Source: Paenibacillus riograndensis SBR5 (GTDB lineage: Bacteria; Bacillota; Bacilli; Paenibacillales; Paenibacillaceae). Taken from it: DNA of 64,000 bases. Shown here one piece after another: positions 53,026 through 61,380 of this stretch. Location: the NCBI RefSeq assembly GCF_000981585.1, contig NZ_LN831776.1, positions 4,013,187 through 4,077,186 on the forward strand, written 5' to 3'. The notes below the pieces were generated by a model. It had not been told where the DNA came from. It searched no databases and worked only from the letters and a program-made list of their open reading frames with translations. Numbering within the stretch: the first letter of the stretch is position 1; the number at the start of each line of letters is the position of its first letter. Position numbers and translations under genes: made by a program.

Positions 53026-54153
53026 ATGAAGAAAGTCATTGTAATCGGATCAGGAATTCTCGGGGCATCAACCGCCTATCACTTAGCCAAAGCAGGTGCA
53101 GATGTCCTTGTGGTAGACCGCAAGGATATAGGGCAAGCAACCGATGCCGCTGCCGGAATCATCTGCCCGTGGCTGTCCCAGCGGCGCAATCAGGCTTGGT
53201 ATCGTCTAGCCACAGCGGGGGCCCGTTATTACCCTGAATTGATTGCGCAGCTTCAAGAAGAAGGAGAAACCGAAACCGGATATGCCCGGGTAGGTGCCTT
53301 AAGTGTTCATCATGATCCGGTAAAAATCGGGCAGATGAAGGAACGGGCCGCGTTGCGCAAGACGGATGCCCCGGAAATTGGAGAAATTACAGAGCTTACG
53401 GAATCTCAAACACGCGGGCTTTTCCCGCTGCTGGCCGAAGGATGGGCTTCCGTTCGCATCAGCGGTGCCGCCAGGGTAGACGGGCGCGCGCTGCGTGATG
53501 CGCTCATCCGGTCCGCACAGCGGAGCGGGGCTGTTGTTATCCACGGGGAGGCATCGCTTCAGGTTCATGCCAACCGTGTAACCGGCGTAACTGCCGGGAG
53601 TACAACCTTTTCGGCTGACAGCATCATTGTATGTGCGGGTGCTTGGGCAAGTGCGCTGCTGCAGCCATTAGGCATTGATTTTAAGGTGCGTTTCCAAAAG
53701 GCGCAAATCATCCATTTGGAGATTCCGGACCGCCAAGACGCAGACGTCTGGCCTGTAATTATTCCGCCTAATGATCAATATCTGCTGGCATTGGATCAGC
53801 AAAGGATCGTTATCGGCTCGACTCACGAAAATGAAATTACGGGCTACGATACGCGAGTCACTGCCGGCGGGATGCAGGAGGTTCTTCATAAAGGGATAGA
53901 CCTGGCGCCAGGTTTAGCGAACTGCACGTATCTGGAGACAAGAGTGGGCTTCCGTCCCTTTACACCCGGATTTCTTCCGGTGATGGGGGCTGTCCCCGGT
54001 TGGGAAGGGCTGATTGCGGCAAATGGACTCGGCGCGTCGGGATTGACGATGGGCCCGTATATAGGAAGGCAGCTGGCACAACTGGCCCTGGGAATGGAAT
54101 TGGAAATAGATATTACTGATTATGATATCCGGAATGCAGTAGATGAAGGCTGA
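53026..54153 (+). CDS. FAD-dependent oxidoreductase, DAO family
   Basis: A 375-residue flavoenzyme with the FAD dinucleotide motif VIVIGSGILGASTAYHLA at the N-terminus and the D-amino-acid-oxidase fold. DAAAGIICPW lines the flavin site, and the C-terminus has GFRPFTPGFLPVMGAV and GLIAANGLGASGLTMGPYIG. Members oxidise D-amino acids, glycine, sarcosine or proline; the substrate is unknown. The frame opens at 52990, but ATG 53026 has GGAAAGGGAAG upstream. It follows the ABC-F stop by 25 nt and could be co-transcribed, so its expression may also respond to the attenuator. Confidence 0.85.
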   Translation: MKKVIVIGSGILGASTAYHLAKAGADVLVVDRKDIGQATDAAAGIICPWLSQRRNQAWYRLATAGARYYPELIAQLQEEGETETGYARVGALSVHHDPVKIGQMKERAALRKTDAPEIGEITELTESQTRGLFPLLAEGWASVRISGAARVDGRALRDALIRSAQRSGAVVIHGEASLQVHANRVTGVTAGSTTFSADSIIVCAGAWASALLQPLGIDFKVRFQKAQIIHLEIPDRQDADVWPVIIPPNDQYLLALDQQRIVIGSTHENEITGYDTRVTAGGMQEVLHKGIDLAPGLANCTYLETRVGFRPFTPGFLPVMGAVPGWEGLIAANGLGASGLTMGPYIGRQLAQLALGMELEIDITDYDIRNAVDEG

Positions 54154-54194
54154 TGCTTGCAGAAATCAGATATAAACAAGGAGCCTGCCAATTA

Positions 54195-54223
54195 TTGCAC
54201 CTTTCCGGTGTTCCTGCTATACT
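54195..54223 (+). promoter_or_regulatory. SigmaA-type promoter
   Basis: TTGCAC (54195-54200) and TATACT (54218-54223) are separated by 17 bp. It is oriented toward the small frame at 54258 and, further on, the EF-G-binding protein gene. Confidence 0.6.
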
Positions 54224-54257
54224 TTTTTTATGTTCATCTTGATAGGGGGTTTTACTG

Positions 54258-54308
54258 ATGGCAATGCCGAATTGCTCATTAGCTAGGAAGTCCTCATGCA
54301 AAGCCTGA
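54258..54308 (+). CDS. Possible 16-residue peptide
   Basis: MAMPNCSLARKSSCKA, with AGGGGG 8 nt upstream and a good promoter 35 bp before it. It could be a leader peptide for the EF-G-binding protein gene 120 bp downstream, a small protein, or coincidence. No terminator hairpin was evident after it. Confidence 0.3.
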   Translation: MAMPNCSLARKSSCKA

Positions 54309-54430
54309 TCTAGGGGCGATACTTTGCGTGAGGGCGGGAGAGTGGATTCAATCGCCCATGCTTGACAATATCGTTTCTAATAATGGCTTTGCACCTTATG
54401 TTTTTTATAATAAATAAGGGGCTGAAAGCT

Positions 54431-55078
54431 ATGAATACACCATTTATTAGAAACCATCAATACAATGTAATTAAGAAACAAACGGATTTTCTCCAGAAGA
54501 CACTGCGGTCCGTTGCGGATCAGAGCGTCTTGAAGACGGTAAGATACCGTACAGCTGTGAATATCATCGAAGCGTTCCCTTCTCTGACAACTGAGCAGGA
54601 ACGGATGCTGGAACAAGTATCGGGCTTAGAGACAGCACATGAATTCCAGAGTTATCTTTACGCGTTAGAGCCATACCTGGAGCCATTTCCGCCGATTACT
54701 CTGAAGCAGATCCAGAAGCTGTTCCCGAAGAATAAAAAGCTCAAAATGCCTGATCTGCAATCGATTGACTTTAGATATGTGACCTATCTGAGCTGGGTAG
54801 ATATAGCTACGAACAAATTGTTCATAGTCTATACGTTCGAAGGACAATTCATCGGCATCGAAGGAAGAATCACGCCGACCCACAAAAAAGGGTACTGCAT
54901 GTTCTGCAACCGGCATCAGGAGCTTGCGTTCATAACGGTCAAGACCAAGCCAGCCAATGCGTTGCCTGATCAATATTCTTCCATTGGCCAATACGTATGT
55001 ATGGACGGCCATGCTTGTAATCAGAGCATTACCAATACAACCTCGCTGGAGAAGTTCATTGACTCCGTTCGTAAATAA
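54431..55078 (+). CDS. FusB/Fbp-type elongation factor G-binding protein
   Basis: A 215-residue protein with an N-terminal helical bundle (MNTPFIRNHQYNVIKKQTDF) and a C-terminal treble-clef zinc finger holding C156, C159 (CMFC) and C190, C196 (CMDGHAC). This is the architecture of FusB/FusC and their Bacillus and Listeria relatives, which bind EF-G and release it from the ribosome, protecting against fusidic acid. Whether it gives resistance or has a housekeeping role is unknown. ATG 54431 has AAGGGG about 9 nt upstream; the frame opens earlier at 54362 without a site. A perfect-stem terminator follows. Confidence 0.85.
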   Translation: MNTPFIRNHQYNVIKKQTDFLQKTLRSVADQSVLKTVRYRTAVNIIEAFPSLTTEQERMLEQVSGLETAHEFQSYLYALEPYLEPFPPITLKQIQKLFPKNKKLKMPDLQSIDFRYVTYLSWVDIATNKLFIVYTFEGQFIGIEGRITPTHKKGYCMFCNRHQELAFITVKTKPANALPDQYSSIGQYVCMDGHACNQSITNTTSLEKFIDSVRK

Positions 55079-55088
55079 CAATAACTGT

Positions 55089-55119
55089 AACAGGCTGCCT
55101 CTAGAGGCAGCCTGTTTTG
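55089..55119 (+). terminator. Perfect-stem terminator
   Basis: A fully symmetric AACAGGCTGCCTCT/AGAGGCAGCCTGTT is followed by TTG. The left end overlaps the region just after the EF-G-binding protein stop. Confidence 0.85.
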
Positions 55120-55154
55120 CTGGAAGCCATATTCTATACTATCTATTCGATTGT

Positions 55155-56165
55155 TCAATTTAATGCGCTTTCATAGTTTTGGGAATCGGAATTCCAATAA
55201 TTGTGATACCAATCCACCGTTTTTCTGATTCCTTCTTCGAGAGAAGTCTCTGCAGACCAATTGAGCGCAGATTTTGCTTTTTCCGTTGACAGGTATTGGT
55301 GCAAAATCTCGCTGTTTTTTTGATGTTCATAAAGCGGTTCAATATGTTCAAGGTTCATGACACGTTGAATGATTTCAATGACTTTTTTTATGTCCCAAAG
55401 CTTGCCTGTTCCAAAATTAAAAACATTACCCGTCCCCTCATTATTTACATAATGGTACATAGCCATATAGGCGGCCATTAAGTCTTGAATATATAAGAAA
55501 TCTCTCATGTATATCCCGTTGGAAGGGATTCTAATAATTGGCGGAAGTTGTGCATACAACCGCTGTATGGTTCCTGGAATTAACCGGCGGAAATTCAAGT
55601 CGCCTCCCCCGAAAATATTGCCGAAACGGCCTATCACTATAGGCAAGTTAAAGCTATGTCTATAACTCTGAGAAATAAGATCGGAACAAGACTTGGAGGC
55701 ATCATAGGGATTTCTGCCTTGAATGGGCATCCCTTCATCATAAGGGAGATCGGGACTGTCACCGTAAACCTTGTCACTGGATGCGACTATTATTTTCGAT
55801 ATCTGGTCCTGGTGAATACGGCAAACCTCCAGCAGATTATATGTACCTTTTACATTTGTTTCAAAAGTTTGCCAGGGGATCTGGTAGGCTAAATCTTGAA
55901 GGGAAACAGCAGCGAGGTGAAAGATAGTGTTGATTTTTCCGTCTGTAATTGCGCGTTCAATCAAGTTGTAATCGGCAATCGAACCATAATAGCAGCGAAT
56001 CTTCTTGTCCAATCCCAGTTTTGCAAACTGGCTTCGCGGGTTGAACTCACTCAAGACAGAGGTTACTTCAGCACCTTGTTCAATGAGATGATGAGTTAGC
56101 CAGGCACCTACAAATCCGGAAGCTCCTGTAACTAAAGCGCGGCAATCCGATAAAGAGCTTTTCAT
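55155..56165 (-). CDS. NAD-dependent sugar-nucleotide epimerase/dehydratase
   Basis: A 336-residue extended SDR. The N-terminal NAD motif is ALVTGASGFVGAWLTHHLIE, followed by HLAAVS, the Ser region IIVASSDKVYGD and the active-site Tyr-Lys in NPYDASKSCSD. The body resembles CDP-glucose 4,6-dehydratase and GDP-mannose dehydratase relatives (FGNIFGGGDLNFRRLIPGTI, FLYIQDLMAAY). It should make a deoxy- or epimerised nucleotide sugar for surface glycans. The frame opens at 56222, but ATG 56165 has GGGAGG 9 nt upstream. AT-rich codon use here is noticeably different from most neighbours, which hints at a separate origin. No other glycan genes are adjacent. Confidence 0.82.
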   Translation of the reverse strand: MKSSLSDCRALVTGASGFVGAWLTHHLIEQGAEVTSVLSEFNPRSQFAKLGLDKKIRCYYGSIADYNLIERAITDGKINTIFHLAAVSLQDLAYQIPWQTFETNVKGTYNLLEVCRIHQDQISKIIVASSDKVYGDSPDLPYDEGMPIQGRNPYDASKSCSDLISQSYRHSFNLPIVIGRFGNIFGGGDLNFRRLIPGTIQRLYAQLPPIIRIPSNGIYMRDFLYIQDLMAAYMAMYHYVNNEGTGNVFNFGTGKLWDIKKVIEIIQRVMNLEHIEPLYEHQKNSEILHQYLSTEKAKSALNWSAETSLEEGIRKTVDWYHNYWNSDSQNYESALN

Positions 56166-56325
56166 CGTGATAACCTCCCAAAGTATTATGGTCAAGACGA
56201 AAGTGAAGGTTGAAATATCCATTTTTGCCGATGATATACCACTCTCTAAATAATTACAATATATTTTTTTCTGTTATGGCTTTTATCTCAAAAAGTACAG
56301 TTGGGAGAGAAGAATATAGCACGAC

Positions 56326-56353
56326 AAAAAAGCCGCCATGCAGGCGGTTTTTT
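56326..56353. terminator. Bidirectional terminator
   Basis: AAAAAAGCCGCC-ATGCA-GGCGGTTTTTT, an A/T-flanked GC stem directly after the epoxide hydrolase stop (minus strand). Confidence 0.85.
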
Positions 56354-56365
56354 GGGGAGGAGATG

Positions 56366-57514
56366 TTATTGTCTAAAAGATCTGTAGAATGCACGAATGT
56401 CATTGGCCAGCGCTTCCGGTTCTTCCATAGCGGTAAAATGCCCGCCGGCGGGCATGGTGGTCCAACGGGTTACATTCAGATTGCGCACCGCCCAGGATTT
56501 AGGCGGCTGTAATACATCCCCGGGAAAGATGGCTATTCCTGTCGGAACTTCTATGCGGCCCAATGGCGGCAAGGAATGCGTATTTTCATAATACATATGT
56601 GCTGTTGAGCCTATGGTGTTAGTCACCCAGTAGATCATTATATGAGTCAACAACTCGTCCTTGCTGTATTTCTGGCTGAGGTCTCCCTTACAATCGCTCC
56701 AGGTGCGGAATTTCTCGATGATCCAGGCTGCCAAACCTACCGGCGAATCGGAAAGTCCATAAGCAAGCGTCTGGGGTTTTGTCGATTGAATGGCCATATA
56801 GCCCCCCTCCTGGGAGATCCATTCAGAAGCGTTTTTCTTATATTGCCGTTCTTCTTCCATACATTCCGACTCGTCCTGTAGAGTTAAGAGACTTCTTATA
56901 ATCCCAACATCCGTTAGATGGATTCCATATAAAAGTTCAGGACGGTTTGCGGCCAGATACCGCGTAACACCGGAGCCCATATCTCCGCCTGCAGCGGCAA
57001 ATTTGGGGAACCCCAATTCCTTTGTCATCAGTTCGGCCCACATTTGGGAGACCCGAAAATTGTTGACGCCCGGCCGATCAGGGTGACCGGAAAATCCGAA
57101 TCCCGGCAGGGAAGGGACAATAACGTCAAAGGAGTCCTCCGGATTCCCGCCATAACTGGCAGGGTCCGAAAGGAGAGGAATAATTTTTTGATAACGAAGG
57201 TAACTGTCGGGCCAGCCATGGGTAAGGATAATGGGGAGAGGGTTAGGGCCTTTGCCGCGCTCGTGCACGAAGTGCACATCTATCCCATCAATATTGGAAC
57301 GAAACTGGGAAAAGCGGTTCAGCATGGATTCTTGGGCACGCCAGTCGTAATGATCCCTCCAATAGGAAACTAGTGATTTTAAAAAACTTAAATCCGTCCC
57401 TCTGTCCCAGCCTGAGTTTTCCAGTTCATCGGGCCAACGGATATGATGCAGCTTATATTGCAGATCGTCAAGAATCTCATCGGAGACATGAATATGAAAC
57501 GGTTCAACAGCCAT
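56366..57514 (-). CDS. Epoxide hydrolase-family alpha/beta hydrolase
   Basis: A 382-residue enzyme. The N-terminal EHN domain (FHIHVSDEILDDLQYKLHHI) is followed by the alpha/beta-hydrolase fold with the oxyanion HGW motif (ILTHGWPDSYLRY), the nucleophile Asp in AAGGDMGSGVTRY, and the C-terminal His in MPAGGHFTAMEEPE. Length and domain order match microsomal-type epoxide hydrolases; the substrate is unknown. The ATG at 57514 has AAAGGAGG upstream. An AraC-type regulator is divergently encoded 108 bp away and may control it. Confidence 0.85.
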   Translation of the reverse strand: MAVEPFHIHVSDEILDDLQYKLHHIRWPDELENSGWDRGTDLSFLKSLVSYWRDHYDWRAQESMLNRFSQFRSNIDGIDVHFVHERGKGPNPLPIILTHGWPDSYLRYQKIIPLLSDPASYGGNPEDSFDVIVPSLPGFGFSGHPDRPGVNNFRVSQMWAELMTKELGFPKFAAAGGDMGSGVTRYLAANRPELLYGIHLTDVGIIRSLLTLQDESECMEEERQYKKNASEWISQEGGYMAIQSTKPQTLAYGLSDSPVGLAAWIIEKFRTWSDCKGDLSQKYSKDELLTHIMIYWVTNTIGSTAHMYYENTHSLPPLGRIEVPTGIAIFPGDVLQPPKSWAVRNLNVTRWTTMPAGGHFTAMEEPEALANDIRAFYRSFRQ

Positions 57515-57622
57515 TATGGTTCCTCCTTTTTTCTTTTTACAACATTATTATATACATGGAGCTTGTATGTTACACTGAATGAAGTGAAGCAATCAACTAT
57601 ACTATTTGACAGGTGATTCCTT

Positions 57623-58477
57623 ATGCCACAAGCAGACCGGCACAAAAAACGAACCGTGAATATAGAATTTGCAGCAGTGGAGGATTTTAGTATTCTTCCA
57701 TATCCGGAACGGTTTACGCTGATTTTTATAACGTCTGGAAGTATAAAGGGGATGCTGAACCAACGTCCAATCTCTGTCAGTGCTCCTGGTGTTCTTTGTT
57801 TGGCTGAAGACGCTCAAGTGCAAGTGATTGAAAAGATTAACGTATCGGCACAATCCTTTCATTTTCACCGCGAATTTCTTAAAAGCGTTAAGCTTTCCGA
57901 AACGTCCGAAACGAAGGAGTATTTTCCTGCACAGCCTAGAATCCAAACAGGACTTTCCCTTTTTTACAGTAATGAAGTACCTCGTGTAACGGAAAAAGCA
58001 TATCCGCTATTGCTCGAATGGTTTTTTATACTGGGTATGGAAGTGAAGGCGCAAAGTGATGAACTTTGGGTGTGCAGAATAAAAAAGTACCTTATTCAAA
58101 TTTTGGGGTTGTTGGAGGAATTGAACCGGACCCGTGAACACTCGCCTGTCGATGCAGTGCTGGACTATATTCACACGAATTATCCGCAAAAGATTTCATT
58201 GGAGGATTTAACAAAATGCGGCCATTTGAACCGTGTGACTCTAAATAAGAGATTTCAGGAAAGATGCGGGAAGACAGCGATGGGTTACCTGCTTTCACAT
58301 CGTTTAAAAGTTGCGGGTGAACTTCTGGTACATACAGATATGAGCCTCAATGAAGTTGCACGTGCGACTGGATTTGAGTACGATACCTACTTTATCAAAC
58401 AGTTTACCGCCAGAAGAGGGATGTCACCGACGACCTATCGGACGGCTTCCCGTAAGTTGGCCAGTGTCAGCAGCTAA
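57623..58477 (+). CDS. AraC-family regulator
   Basis: A 284-residue regulator. The N-terminal half is a cupin-like domain (RFTLIFITSGSIKGMLNQRP, VSAPGVLCLAEDAQVQVIEK). The C-terminal half is the AraC DNA-binding domain (ISLEDLTKCGHLNRVTLNKR, then LNEVARATGFEYDTYFIKQF and GMSPTTYRTAS). It diverges from the epoxide hydrolase gene, the likely target. AGGTGA precedes ATG 57623. Base composition is more AT-rich than the lacZ regulator. Confidence 0.85.
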   Translation: MPQADRHKKRTVNIEFAAVEDFSILPYPERFTLIFITSGSIKGMLNQRPISVSAPGVLCLAEDAQVQVIEKINVSAQSFHFHREFLKSVKLSETSETKEYFPAQPRIQTGLSLFYSNEVPRVTEKAYPLLLEWFFILGMEVKAQSDELWVCRIKKYLIQILGLLEELNRTREHSPVDAVLDYIHTNYPQKISLEDLTKCGHLNRVTLNKRFQERCGKTAMGYLLSHRLKVAGELLVHTDMSLNEVARATGFEYDTYFIKQFTARRGMSPTTYRTASRKLASVSS

Positions 58478-58538
58478 TCTAATTCTATTGCTGAACACTG
58501 CCCGCCCTATGCGGCGGCTTAATCGTTAGCGATCGGAC

Positions 58539-59129
58539 TTATCCCAGCAGTTCTTTGGCTCCGTTCATCAATAAGGGCATAGTCTGTTTAACGAAGGATT
58601 CCGCACTTATTGGACACCCCTCATTGTTCCAAACGTAAGCCGCCCCATACATCCCCCAACTTAACATAATAGAAGCTGTATTTATTAAGAATTGCGCATT
58701 TGGACCCGATTGCATCTTGTCTTTATCTATAAAAGAAAGAATTAGGGTTTGAATTTTTTCCTTTATTTGATTTTCGAAAACAAGTCCAAGCGATGTATAC
58801 CTTCTCTTGCACATAATGCTTAGACCCTTATGAAAATCGCATACCCCCAGAAAAATACTCTGAAGGGTTTCCTCATTTAATACTTCGTGACCGCTTATTC
58901 TACGATTAATGATTGTCATAAATGACTCCATTAGTTTGGCCTCAAGCATTTCGAATTTATCTACAAAGTGCGCGTAAAAGGTCGTCCTGTTAACAGTAGC
59001 CCGCTCCGCAATATCCCTAACGGTTATCGACTCAAAGTCTTTTTCTTGAAGTAATGCAGCAAAAGCGTCTTGAAGGAGCCGCCGTGTACGAATCACACGA
59101 GGATCAGCTTCATTCTTTTTAATTGTCAT
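58539..59129 (-). CDS. TetR/AcrR-family regulator
   Basis: A 196-residue regulator with the N-terminal helix-turn-helix RTRRLLQDAFAALLQEKDFE, SITVRDIAERATVNRTTFYA and HFVDKFEMLEAKLMESF. The C-terminal helical domain belongs to the TetR_C_7-like group found in Firmicutes (LSIMCKRRYTSLGLVFENQI). GAGGAG lies 9 nt before ATG 59129. It diverges from the nitroreductase gene about 400 bp away, with a MITE copy in between, so a regulatory link is possible but not shown. Confidence 0.85.
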   Translation of the reverse strand: MTIKKNEADPRVIRTRRLLQDAFAALLQEKDFESITVRDIAERATVNRTTFYAHFVDKFEMLEAKLMESFMTIINRRISGHEVLNEETLQSIFLGVCDFHKGLSIMCKRRYTSLGLVFENQIKEKIQTLILSFIDKDKMQSGPNAQFLINTASIMLSWGMYGAAYVWNNEGCPISAESFVKQTMPLLMNGAKELLG

Positions 59130-59261
59130 CGTTAGATCTCCTCAACAAAAAAGACATTATAGAGATGGTGTTGTCTATCCAACGCCTTAAGGTTATTGAT
59201 GATTGTGAATCAATCGGTTGTTATTATAACATACAAATACAGCAGGTGCTGTTCAAACAAC

Positions 59262-59477
59262 TATACAGAGTGAACTTGAAAAACTAACAAAAGGGAAAAG
59301 GGATGGAGGGGAAGTTTGGAACTGGAGGAGCGGTAGCGTCCGCCTTTGTCTGCGGATTTCCACCGCGAACAGCGGTACAAATCAAGAAATCTGCAGACAA
59401 CAGCGGCCGGAAGTCCAAACATTCTCCGGAGTCCCGACGAAGTCCCTAATGTAAATTTCTTATGTTCACTCTATATA
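59262..59477. repeat. MITE-like element, copy C, inverted
   Basis: A third copy of the ~217-bp element in the opposite orientation to copies A and B. The ends TATACAGAGTGAAC and GTTCACTCTATATA are inverted repeats. Its reverse complement follows copy A closely throughout, with an altered block near 59395. It ends 55 bp upstream of the nitroreductase start. Confidence 0.85.
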
Positions 59478-59532
59478 GTGTTGCATTGAAACAAAATGCT
59501 GAATGCAGCTTATCACAAAGGAGGAGAGGACC

Positions 59533-60195
59533 ATGTCGGTTTCACAACCGTCGAAAACGGCGGAGCACCAACTTTTTTTCGATGTTATCCAAGCACGCCG
59601 GTCGGTTCGCAGCTTTGATCCCAAGAGCAAAATTTCACGGGAGGAATTGACCGAAATGTTGCGTCAAGCCACGCTGGCCCCTTCAGCCGCTAACCTGCAG
59701 CCGTGGCGGTTTCTCGTTATCGACTCGCCGGAGCTGAAACAGAAGCTGCTTCCGATCGCATTCAATCAACAGCAAGTGGTCGAGGCTTCGGCTGTCATTG
59801 CGGTACTCGGAGATTTGGAGTGTTATAAATGGGCAGAGAAAATTTACGGAATGGCGGTCGATGCGGATTACATGCCTGCAGAGACGGCTAAATCGTTTGT
59901 GGAACGCTATACCGGCATGTATTCGAACATGTCGTCCGAGGCCATCCACCAAAAAGTTTATACCGACGGCGGACTAGTCTCGATGCAACTTATGCTTGTC
60001 GCCCGCGCTAAAGGCTACGACACAGTACCGATGGGCGGCTACGACAAACAAAAGTTCATGGAAGCTTTCCGTATATCAGAACGCTACGTTCCGATTATGC
60101 TGATTGCCATCGGCAAGGCGGCGAAATCCGGTCATCCGACAATGAGGCTGGCAGTCGATGATGTAGCATTCTTTAACGAGATGCCTGAGGAATAA
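59533..60195 (+). CDS. Nitroreductase-family protein
   Basis: A 220-residue FMN-dependent oxidoreductase. The FMN phosphate-binding RRSVRSFDPKSKI, the active-site region LAPSAANLQPWRFLVIDSPE and the C-terminal VPIMLIAIGKAAKSGHPTMR are typical. Homologues reduce nitroaromatics, quinones or enones with NAD(P)H. The frame starts at 59503 but ATG 59533 has GGAGGAGAGG upstream. The MITE immediately upstream probably contributes to, or has replaced, promoter sequence. Confidence 0.88.
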   Translation: MSVSQPSKTAEHQLFFDVIQARRSVRSFDPKSKISREELTEMLRQATLAPSAANLQPWRFLVIDSPELKQKLLPIAFNQQQVVEASAVIAVLGDLECYKWAEKIYGMAVDADYMPAETAKSFVERYTGMYSNMSSEAIHQKVYTDGGLVSMQLMLVARAKGYDTVPMGGYDKQKFMEAFRISERYVPIMLIAIGKAAKSGHPTMRLAVDDVAFFNEMPEE

Positions 60196-60202
60196 CAAAA
60201 TG

Positions 60203-60248
60203 AAAAAGACCTTGGCGCCGCATAAACAAAGGCGGGCTAAGGTCTTTT
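60203..60248. terminator. Bidirectional terminator
   Basis: AAAAAGACCTTGGCGCC pairs with GGCGGGCTAAGGTCTTTT, with a small mismatch. It lies between the nitroreductase gene and the convergent sensor kinase gene, overlapping the latter's stop. Confidence 0.8.
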
Positions 60249-61380
60249 ACAGGTTCTGCATCTCAGATTCTAACAAGGCATCGCGATCTTTAATTGGTAT
60301 TGTGAGCCTAAACGTAAACACATCATTTACATGATCCAGCGTCAGAGTACCCCCATGTCGTTCAGCGATGTTCCTCGCAATGGAAAGACCCAGTCCGGCA
60401 CCGGTTTGAATGCCTTCGCTGCTTCTGGAGTGGTCAACCTTATAAAAACGTTCAAATAGCTTTTCCTGTTGTTCACGAGTTAGAGGAATTCCCCTGTTTT
60501 CGACCTCGATTGCGGCCTGTTTAGGATCTGTTATCATTCGAACGTGGATCGCTCCGGGTTTAACCGAATACTTCAGAGCGTTCATCAGCAAATTATCAAT
60601 CGCTCTGGCGATTTTATCACTGTCCACAAAAATCAACACAGGAGAGCTGCCAATATCCTTTATAATATGAATCGCATTATCATGAGCGATCGGTTCAAAT
60701 TCAAAAAGCAATTGCTTCAGTAACTGGAACAAATCAATCCGGTGTACATTTTGCCGGGTGTCAATGGAATTGAGCCTAGTGTACTCGAATAGATCATCCA
60801 GCAGTTTCTTCAGATGAATGGATTTGTTGTACGTATTTTGCACAAAGCGGGTGTATTCCTCCTGATCCTGGAACGATTTTGTTCTTAAAAGCTCAATGTA
60901 TCCGATGATACTGGTAAGTGGTGTGCGCAGGTCATGCGAAATTCCGGTAATCAGCTCCATCTTGGATCTCTCGTTTTCACGTTCCTTCGCAATCTGCAGC
61001 TGCAAACGTTCTGTCATCTGATTGATATTATAAGCGACCCGCCCAAGTTCATCTTGCCGGTGAACGGGTACCCGGTGATTCAAATCCCCTTCAGTGATCA
61101 TTTGAAGACCACGTTCCAATGTCATCAGGTCCTTGACGATTCGGCGTGTCAGCCCAAAAAAAGTAATAGTAAACACAAGCAGAAAGAAGGGGGTAATAAA
61201 ATATGGGAATGCCTTTTTCAGCCAGTCCATACCTGTCCCTGCCTGGTACACGAAGTAAATGAGCAAATTGTTCAAGGACACGGAAATAATTAGACTTAAC
61301 AGCATGCTGAATAAGATGTTAACCTGTATCAACTTTTTTCTTTTGGGTTGCCGTACGGGTTTATTCAATTTTATAGCCAA
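60247..61380 (-). CDS. Sensor histidine kinase, second VanS-like kinase
   Basis: A 377-residue kinase. Two membrane helices (VNILFSMLLSLIISVSLNNL and FITPFFLLVFTITFFGL) enclose a short loop of about 20 residues. A HAMP domain (LTRRIVKDLMTLERGLQMIT), H-box ISHDLRTPLTSIIGYIELL and ATPase lobe (DNLLMNALKYS, GAGLGLSIARNIAERHGG) follow. The very small extracytoplasmic part suggests intramembrane sensing. It overlaps the upstream response regulator gene by 20 bp. Its targets are unknown because no cell-wall genes lie alongside. Confidence 0.87.
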   Translation of the reverse strand: MAIKLNKPVRQPKRKKLIQVNILFSMLLSLIISVSLNNLLIYFVYQAGTGMDWLKKAFPYFITPFFLLVFTITFFGLTRRIVKDLMTLERGLQMITEGDLNHRVPVHRQDELGRVAYNINQMTERLQLQIAKERENERSKMELITGISHDLRTPLTSIIGYIELLRTKSFQDQEEYTRFVQNTYNKSIHLKKLLDDLFEYTRLNSIDTRQNVHRIDLFQLLKQLLFEFEPIAHDNAIHIIKDIGSSPVLIFVDSDKIARAIDNLLMNALKYSVKPGAIHVRMITDPKQAAIEVENRGIPLTREQQEKLFERFYKVDHSRSSEGIQTGAGLGLSIARNIAERHGGTLTLDHVNDVFTFRLTIPIKDRDALLESEMQNL

